From an archaeon (GTDB lineage Archaea; Micrarchaeota; Micrarchaeia; Anstonellales; Anstonellaceae): DNA of 35,494 bases. Positions 30,848 to 35,494 of this stretch are shown here, one piece after another. Location: positions 1 through 35,494 of the forward strand of contig JAGVHI010000020.1 of NCBI GenBank assembly GCA_020056635.1, in the 5' to 3' direction. The notes under the pieces are model-generated. The model ran no database searches. It saw nothing but the letters and a program-made list of their open reading frames with translations, and had not been told where the DNA came from. The position numbers and the translations under genes were made by a program. Every line of letters begins with the position of its first letter. Positions within the stretch are counted from its first letter, which is position 1.

Positions 30848-31327
30848 ATGGGCATGCAAATCAATCCTAATCTACCCAGAACAACTTCTCGCAAGGTGCC
30901 AATCTCCTGCATAATCAGCATGCCTTCACGGGCTTCTCCAAAATCTATCCCAATACTCCAGCCTGATAGAAAAATTGGGAAACGGCAGGCAAGCCGGGCA
31001 GCCAAACTGCACCTCTATGCATGCAGGGAGGTCGCGGCGTGCGTAAAGAAGCTTCAGGGATGCGGGGCTGATGTCTCACTCGGCATTACCAAGAAAAAGT
31101 CAATCCCAATAACACTTATCCGCTCCGGCTTCCCAAATGCCGATTTGAAAAAAAGCGCCCGCATAACTGGCAGGGCGATAGACACGTTTCGGGGGCTGCA
31201 TTCGGACATCATCCGGCTTGATCCTGCAGGCGGGGACCGCCTCCACGAGCTCTCCAATATCCTTACTGCATTGGACATGAAGGTGGGAACAGAGAAGCTG
31301 GCGCGGAATGCCAAGGCACGAACCTAG
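30848..31327 (+). CDS. Basic hypothetical protein
   Basis: 159 residues from the ATG at 30848 (a TTG one codon earlier is possible). Very rich in Lys/Arg; no membrane segment or known motif. The first 50 residues are polar. The C-terminal half (about 65-155) looks folded, with predicted strands and helices such as SIPITLIRSGFPNADLKKSARI and RLHELSNILTALDMKVG. The upstream box at about -26 to -29 supports it being expressed. I do not recognise a family; it could be lineage-specific. Confidence 0.5.
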   Translation: MGMQINPNLPRTTSRKVPISCIISMPSRASPKSIPILQPDRKIGKRQASRAAKLHLYACREVAACVKKLQGCGADVSLGITKKKSIPITLIRSGFPNADLKKSARITGRAIDTFRGLHSDIIRLDPAGGDRLHELSNILTALDMKVGTEKLARNAKART

Positions 31328-31340
31328 CGTGGTGCTTTTT

Positions 31341-31655
31341 ATGTTCAATTCCAAAATCCAAAAAAGCCTTCTGTTCGGCGCATTAGCAGGCATAATAGAC
31401 GTTATCCCGATGCTTTTGCAGAACCTCACTTGGGATGCGAACCTCTCCGCTTTCGCGCAGTGGGTTGTTGCAGGCTTTCTGATTTCAACCTCTGAATTGA
31501 AGCTTCCGGGCTACCAAAAAGGGCTGCTAATATCACTCCTCTTGCTTATCCCAGTTGGAATACTGGTGGGCTGGAAAGAGCCAATGAGCCTGATTCCAAT
31601 GTTCGCAATGACCGTAATCCTTGGAAGCGCGCTCGGGCATTTGCTGGAAAAATAG
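31341..31655 (+). CDS. Small integral membrane protein
   Basis: 104 residues from the ATG at 31341 with a GGTG sequence shortly upstream. An earlier in-frame start at 31308 would overlap the previous gene. Three to four hydrophobic segments: LLFGALAGIIDVIPMLL, FAQWVVAGFLIS, GLLISLLLLIPVGILVGW, and MFAMTVILGSALGHLL. Acidic and polar residues are few. No family recognised. Confidence 0.6.
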   Translation: MFNSKIQKSLLFGALAGIIDVIPMLLQNLTWDANLSAFAQWVVAGFLISTSELKLPGYQKGLLISLLLLIPVGILVGWKEPMSLIPMFAMTVILGSALGHLLEK

Positions 31656-31689
31656 CTCCCTCCATCCACTGGAATCCGTTTTCGCCAAA

Positions 31690-31700
31690 AGGAATTAAAT
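31690..31700 (+). promoter_or_regulatory. TATA box of the cation antiporter
   Basis: GGAATTAAAT centred about 27 nt before the ATG at 31723. Confidence 0.4.
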
Positions 31701-31722
31701 CCTCCCCTTCCCTTCCAAGCGC

Positions 31723-32694
31723 ATGCTCCAGGAGCTAATCACGCTTGTAATATTCATATTCATCCTCTCAAAGGCGGCATCAGCCGTAGTTGAGAATGCC
31801 TCCAAGCTTGCAAGGTTTTTTGGAATAAGCCAGCTTGCAATAGGGTTCCTTCTCATAGCAGTTGCAACCTCCCTACCGGAGCTTTCGGTTTCGGTCGCAT
31901 CGTCGGTTGCAGGGGAGGGCGCTATCGCAGCAGGGAATGTTTTTGGCTCCAATATCGCAAACGTGCTCCTGATACTTGGCATCGGGGCGTTCCTGTACGG
32001 GTTCAAAGTCGGAAAGGAGAACCTTGAGGGAATCGCGCTCGTGCTGGTTCTCACAACTATAATCTCGGTTTACATACTGTTCCATTCGCAAATCACTGGA
32101 AACGCGCTTGGGCTGTACGAGGGCATCTTGTTGCTCCTGATTGCAGGATGGTATGCATTCCGCATCCTTGGCAGCAAGAGGAAGGTTTCCGAGGAGCGGG
32201 GCAACGGCAAGGTCACAATGCGCGAGGGGCTGAGGGCGTTCCTTTTTTTTGCGGCCGGAATGGTTTTAGTGATGGTAAGCTCAAGCCTTGTGGTGGATTC
32301 TGCAGTCAAACTTGCAAATGTGCTTGGGCTTGCGGAGAGCTTCATAGGCGCAACCTTGATTGCAATCGGGACATCGCTTCCGGAGCTTTCAATAGATCTG
32401 CAGGCGCTCCGTAAAAAGCAGTACGGGCTTGCGCTGGGGGATGCAATAGGCAGCAACATGGCAAACATCACCTTGGTGCTTGGAGTTGCGGCTGCAATCA
32501 ACCCAATTTCTGTGCAGTTGAGCGTATTCTCTGCAGCATTGCTTTTTGCGGTGGTTGCAAACGTGGTATTCCTGTATATTGCTGCGGTAAAGAAGCAGTT
32601 TGACAGGCGCGACGGGACAATGATGGTCGCGCTATACGCGCTCTACCTAATCGTAATATTCTTCTTGCAGTTCGGGGAAAAAGTTCAAATCTAG
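31723..32694 (+). CDS. Calcium/sodium antiporter family membrane protein (CaCA)
   Basis: 323 residues with about ten membrane segments. Two inverted alpha-repeats are clear: GFLLIAVATSLPELSVSVAS with GNVFGSNIANVLLILG (about 43-90), and GATLIAIGTSLPELSID with GDAIGSNMANITLVLG (about 205-250). The glutamate of each SLPEL and the GSNxAN segments form the ion sites of the CaCA (YrbG-like) family. It probably exchanges Ca2+ for Na+ or H+. The gene is monocistronic and leaderless in appearance. Confidence 0.9.
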   Translation: MLQELITLVIFIFILSKAASAVVENASKLARFFGISQLAIGFLLIAVATSLPELSVSVASSVAGEGAIAAGNVFGSNIANVLLILGIGAFLYGFKVGKENLEGIALVLVLTTIISVYILFHSQITGNALGLYEGILLLLIAGWYAFRILGSKRKVSEERGNGKVTMREGLRAFLFFAAGMVLVMVSSSLVVDSAVKLANVLGLAESFIGATLIAIGTSLPELSIDLQALRKKQYGLALGDAIGSNMANITLVLGVAAAINPISVQLSVFSAALLFAVVANVVFLYIAAVKKQFDRRDGTMMVALYALYLIVIFFLQFGEKVQI

Positions 32695-32709
32695 CGCCCG
32701 CTCCATAGC

Positions 32710-32720
32710 CCTTTTATTCC
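32710..32720 (+). promoter_or_regulatory. TATA box of the NSS symporter
   Basis: CCTTTTATTCC centred about 25 nt before the ATG at 32740; likely leaderless. Confidence 0.45.
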
Positions 32721-32739
32721 TTTTTTCCAGAACACCCTT

Positions 32740-34044
32740 ATGGCAGACGGGTTCAGCTCCAAAACAGCATTTGTCCTGGCATCCATAGGCGCGGCAGTGG
32801 GCTTGGGGAACATCTGGAGGTTCCCATACATTGCAAGCGAGCACGGGGGAATCTGGTTTCTTATTCCCTATCTTGTGTGCCTGCTTGTGATAGGCATCCC
32901 GCTATTCCTGCTCGAGGCGGGGCAGGGATTCCTTAACAAAAAGGGGTATTTCAAATCCATCGAGGCAAGCAAGAACCTCAAATTCATAAGGGCTCCGTTA
33001 AGAAAAGCGATCGGAACTTTCCCAGTGCTCGTGAGCACGGTGATACTTGGATATTACTCCGCATTATGTGCATGGAGTGTCTGGTTCGCTGTTGAATTCA
33101 TCCTTGGGAACAATCCGACTTTCGGGCTCATGCAGGCAAGCTACACCCCAGTTCTCGCATTCATAATAGTATTTGCAGCAGCATGCTACGTTTCATTCAG
33201 GGGCATAAGCAAGGGAATCGAGCCAGTTACCGGCTATCTTGTGCCCCTGCTGTTCATTTTCCTCCTCCTGCTATTCGCATACGCACTCCTGCTTCCTGGC
33301 TCAATTGGGCAGCTGGAAAAGCTATTTGCCGGAAACTCTGAAAAGCTGATCGACCCGCGGACCTGGTATTATGCGCTCTCGCAGGTTCTCTTCTCGCTCT
33401 CAGTCGGCTACGGGATAATGTACACATACGGCATGCACCTGAAAAGCGGGAAGGGGATATTCTCATCCGGGTTCCAGGTCGCGGGAGCCGACACTGCTGC
33501 ATCTTTGCTTGCATTCTTCACAGTTGTCATGGTTTCTGCTGCAGCCGGCCCTGCAGCAAACGGGCTTGCGCTCTCATTTGAAACTCTCCCGGCATTTTTT
33601 GCAAGCCAAGGGCTGCTTGGGGCGATAATCGGGGCTTCATTTTTCATCCTTCTTTTCAGCGCGGCATTCACCTCCATAATCTCAATGCTTGAGCACACAA
33701 TGGTTTCAACATCGTTCGTAGGCGCCATGGGCAAGGTTGCAATCTCGGCAGGGATTTTCATCATAGGCATGCTCTCAGTGCTTTCCTATTCCCCTGCAGA
33801 GCTGCAGCTTTTCGGGAAGCCGGTGCTTGACCTGCTCGATTTTGTTTTCGGCACTTTCCTTGCCCCATTCTCAGCGCTGGTGGTGGCGTTCGGGTGCGCG
33901 TACCTGCTCCCGCACCATAAAATCGCAAAGGCCATAGGGCTGCCTGCAAAATATTGGGGCCTTTTTTCGCTTGCGGCGGGCAAAGTTGTTCCTGCCGCAT
34001 TGATTCTGCTCATAATATTCTCGCAGCTCTCAGGCTTGTACTGA
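32740..34044 (+). CDS. Sodium:amino-acid symporter, NSS/SNF family
   Basis: 434 residues with about eleven membrane segments. The signature of the neurotransmitter:sodium symporter (LeuT) family is at the N-terminus: ASIGAAVGLGNIWRFPYIASE (about 14-34), holding the unwound part of TM1 that binds Na+ and substrate. TM6-equivalent residues lie in YALSQVLFSLSVGYGIMYTYG (about 212-232). Such proteins import amino acids with Na+. This fits a cell that scavenges amino acids. Confidence 0.92.
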   Translation: MADGFSSKTAFVLASIGAAVGLGNIWRFPYIASEHGGIWFLIPYLVCLLVIGIPLFLLEAGQGFLNKKGYFKSIEASKNLKFIRAPLRKAIGTFPVLVSTVILGYYSALCAWSVWFAVEFILGNNPTFGLMQASYTPVLAFIIVFAAACYVSFRGISKGIEPVTGYLVPLLFIFLLLLFAYALLLPGSIGQLEKLFAGNSEKLIDPRTWYYALSQVLFSLSVGYGIMYTYGMHLKSGKGIFSSGFQVAGADTAASLLAFFTVVMVSAAAGPAANGLALSFETLPAFFASQGLLGAIIGASFFILLFSAAFTSIISMLEHTMVSTSFVGAMGKVAISAGIFIIGMLSVLSYSPAELQLFGKPVLDLLDFVFGTFLAPFSALVVAFGCAYLLPHHKIAKAIGLPAKYWGLFSLAAGKVVPAALILLIIFSQLSGLY

Positions 34045-34070
34045 TAATCCTCTCTGTTCAGTGGGAGCTT

Positions 34071-34078
34071 ATTTAAAT
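34071..34078 (+). promoter_or_regulatory. TATA box of the 34099 gene
   Basis: ATTTAAAT centred about 25 nt before a GTG at 34099, so this GTG is a good leaderless start candidate. Confidence 0.4.
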
Positions 34079-34098
34079 TTAAGTTGAGAAAGGAATTC

Positions 34099-34773
34099 GT
34101 GCAAAGGCCTAGCCTAAACTTTCAGCGGATGCTTCCAACGATGCCGGAGCGCAAGCCTGCCGCGCAGCAAGCCCCTGCCACTATGACGGAGGGGGCGATG
34201 GATTCAAAGCAGCATCGGCGCGCATCCGAGCTGGGGCTATGGAAGCTGAAAGCATTGACAATCCTCAAGGAGAGGGCATCGCGCGCCTTTATCTCCTGCG
34301 TTGTCGAGCTTCGGAGACAGGGTGCTGAAGTGAAAATGGAATCCACATTTATCCTCACTTCAACGCGCGACGGGTTGGAAGACATGCTTGGGCTGGAGGG
34401 AATAGAGCTTGCGGAGGGCGGGCTTGAAAAGCTTGGGTGCATGGCATCGGACAGCATAGTGCTGGCTGGCAAGGCTGGCGATGATTTTCTCATCAGTATG
34501 GGTGGAAATTCAGTAAGCGTTTACCGCACAGAGCTGCCTTTTCGTATAGCCCATTCCAGCTTTGCAATCGCCGCTGACTTGGAGGCATGCGACAGGAGCC
34601 TCGAGAACTACAAGACGAGCGCCGCGGAATTGCATGAACGCACCGAACGCCTTGGTTTGGAATGCCTTGTGCATGGCTACAGCAATGTTGCCGATTATCT
34701 GCGCATCCAGCTGGGCGTCGAGAAACTCCGGAGGAAAAACACAGGAATGGCCCGTGCTGCTCCGGTTGCATAG
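34099..34773 (+). CDS. Hypothetical soluble protein
   Basis: 224 residues from the GTG at 34099. A TTG at 34084 would sit too near the TATA box; ATGs at 34129 and 34141 are alternatives. The N-terminal 45 residues are polar and Pro/Gln-rich. From about 50 there are long helices (LWKLKALTILKERASRAF), then mixed strands (LISMGGNSVSVYRTELPFRI), then a helical region with many Glu and Arg. No signal, membrane or catalytic motif seen. It is not a family I know. Confidence 0.55.
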   Translation: MQRPSLNFQRMLPTMPERKPAAQQAPATMTEGAMDSKQHRRASELGLWKLKALTILKERASRAFISCVVELRRQGAEVKMESTFILTSTRDGLEDMLGLEGIELAEGGLEKLGCMASDSIVLAGKAGDDFLISMGGNSVSVYRTELPFRIAHSSFAIAADLEACDRSLENYKTSAAELHERTERLGLECLVHGYSNVADYLRIQLGVEKLRRKNTGMARAAPVA

Positions 34774-34783
34774 CCTTTTTATC
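34774..34783 (+). promoter_or_regulatory. TATA box of trm5
   Basis: CCTTTTTATC centred about 26 nt before the ATG at 34805. Confidence 0.45.
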
Positions 34784-34804
34784 CACCTTCTTTCCCATCC
34801 CATT

Positions 34805-35494
34805 ATGGTTCTCTGTGCAAAAGTGCCTAAAGAAACGGCCGAACCCACAAGAAAAATACTGTTAGCAAAGGGCTTTCTCGACACGCTTCACGAAGTCGGG
34901 CACGATTCCAAATTCGTATATTTCCCTGTAATTGGGAATCCAACGGGAAATTTCAAACTGGTAGAAAAAAAGCTCAAGAAACGTGTTATGAAACCATACT
35001 CCTTGCGCGAGGCATTGGAAGGGAAACTTTCATTGGCTGAACTGGACCAGCTGGTGTCTTCATTCGATATCATCGGATCTATCGCAATTGTTGAAATACC
35101 TGATTCGCTTGTGAAACATGAGAAAGATATTGCAAAAGCCGTAATGGCAGTGCATGGGAACGTGAAGACAGTTGCAAAAAAACTAAGTGCAATGGAAGGA
35201 GTGTTCAGGGTTCGGAAATTGAAAGTGATTGGTGGCAAAAAAACTCTTGAAACTGAATACCACGAGCACGGGTGCAGGATGCTTCTGGATGTTTCGAAGG
35301 TTTATTTCTCCCCAAGGTTGGCAACCGAGCGGAAAAGGATTGCAGAGCAGGTGAAAGCGAATGAACAAGTACTGGTAATGTTTGCGGGAGTGGGTCCATT
35401 TGCGCTTGTGATTGCAAAAAAGCAGCCAAGCGCAAAAATTGTTGCAATAGAATTGAATCCCGCAGCTGTGAAGTACATGAAACAGAACGTGGAA
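34805..35494 (+). CDS. trm5: Trm5-type tRNA (guanine-37-N1) methyltransferase, partial
   Basis: Cut by the right edge; 230 residues are visible. Archaeal Trm5 methylates N1 of G37, next to the anticodon, to keep reading frame and start wyosine synthesis. The N-terminal D1-like domain (MVLCAKVPKETAEPTRKILL) is followed by a D2 domain typical of the family (EVGHDSKFVYFPVIGN, then FDIIGSIAIVEIP). The segment EYHEHGCRMLLDVSKVYFSP leads into the Rossmann methyltransferase domain with the S-adenosylmethionine loop VLVMFAGVGPFALVIAK (about 190-210) and AIELNP. The tRNA-Leu(UAG) in this window has G36-G37, the preferred substrate context. Close paralogues such as Taw2 share the fold, so the exact activity is likely, not certain. 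Confidence 0.87.
   Translation, partial: MVLCAKVPKETAEPTRKILLAKGFLDTLHEVGHDSKFVYFPVIGNPTGNFKLVEKKLKKRVMKPYSLREALEGKLSLAELDQLVSSFDIIGSIAIVEIPDSLVKHEKDIAKAVMAVHGNVKTVAKKLSAMEGVFRVRKLKVIGGKKTLETEYHEHGCRMLLDVSKVYFSPRLATERKRIAEQVKANEQVLVMFAGVGPFALVIAKKQPSAKIVAIELNPAAVKYMKQNVE

Noticed and set aside
30817-31005. 62-codon minus-strand frame opposite the basic hypothetical protein
   Set aside because: Short, no ribosome site, and the plus-strand frame is longer with a TATA box at the right distance.

Overview
This window looks like a chromosomal segment of an archaeon. Evidence: an rpl1-rpl10-rpl12 (uL1-uL10-P1) cluster of archaeal type, an archaeal LeuRS, a Trm5-type methyltransferase, a tRNA-Leu with a canonical bulge-helix-bulge intron, and many TATA-like boxes about 25 nt upstream of leaderless start codons. 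Compact intergenic spacing, many small hypothetical proteins and degenerate domains suggest a DPANN-type lineage (Micrarchaeota or Diapherotrites-like). That placement is inference and not firm.

Layout. (1) 1-3636 is accessory in character and visibly A+T-richer. It holds the end of a helical-repeat protein, an A+T-rich gap with short repeats, a membrane protein with a PD-(D/E)xK-like C-terminus, a tyrosine recombinase with a zinc ribbon, and a GNAT acetyltransferase. The 3' end of an intron-containing tRNA-Leu(UAG) (3637-3805) faces this block, as expected for an element integrated at a tRNA 3' end. (2) 3850-6204: a cytidylyltransferase-like/RecA-KaiC-like fusion, a TPR/SNAP-like helical protein, and a PduO-type cobalamin adenosyltransferase. 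(3) 6295-8213: ribosomal proteins L1, L10 and L12; L10 lacks the usual acidic tail. (4) 8309-11534: a HExxH protein, a frameshifted membrane-anchored His-rich protein, and a triple zinc-finger protein. (5) 11577-17713: a eukaryote-like GT3 glycogen synthase and carA-carB. (6) 17781-25776: a 2476-residue secreted, membrane-anchored protein with a LamG domain, Ig-like repeats and two M14 (cytosolic-carboxypeptidase-like) domains that both keep their metal and catalytic residues, followed by a secreted single-HKD phospholipase D-like protein. (7) 25782-35494: small membrane proteins, an MFS transporter overlapping a degenerate Nudix-like gene, leuS, a Ca2+/cation antiporter, an NSS-family symporter, two unknowns and a partial trm5.

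Themes. Nucleotide and translation functions (carAB, ribosomal proteins, leuS, tRNA-Leu, trm5) are interleaved with surface and transport genes. The most unusual item is the giant surface protein with tandem carboxypeptidase domains and its PLD-like partner, a plausible cell-surface attachment or degradation system. Transcription appears to mix leaderless first genes with Shine-Dalgarno-led genes.
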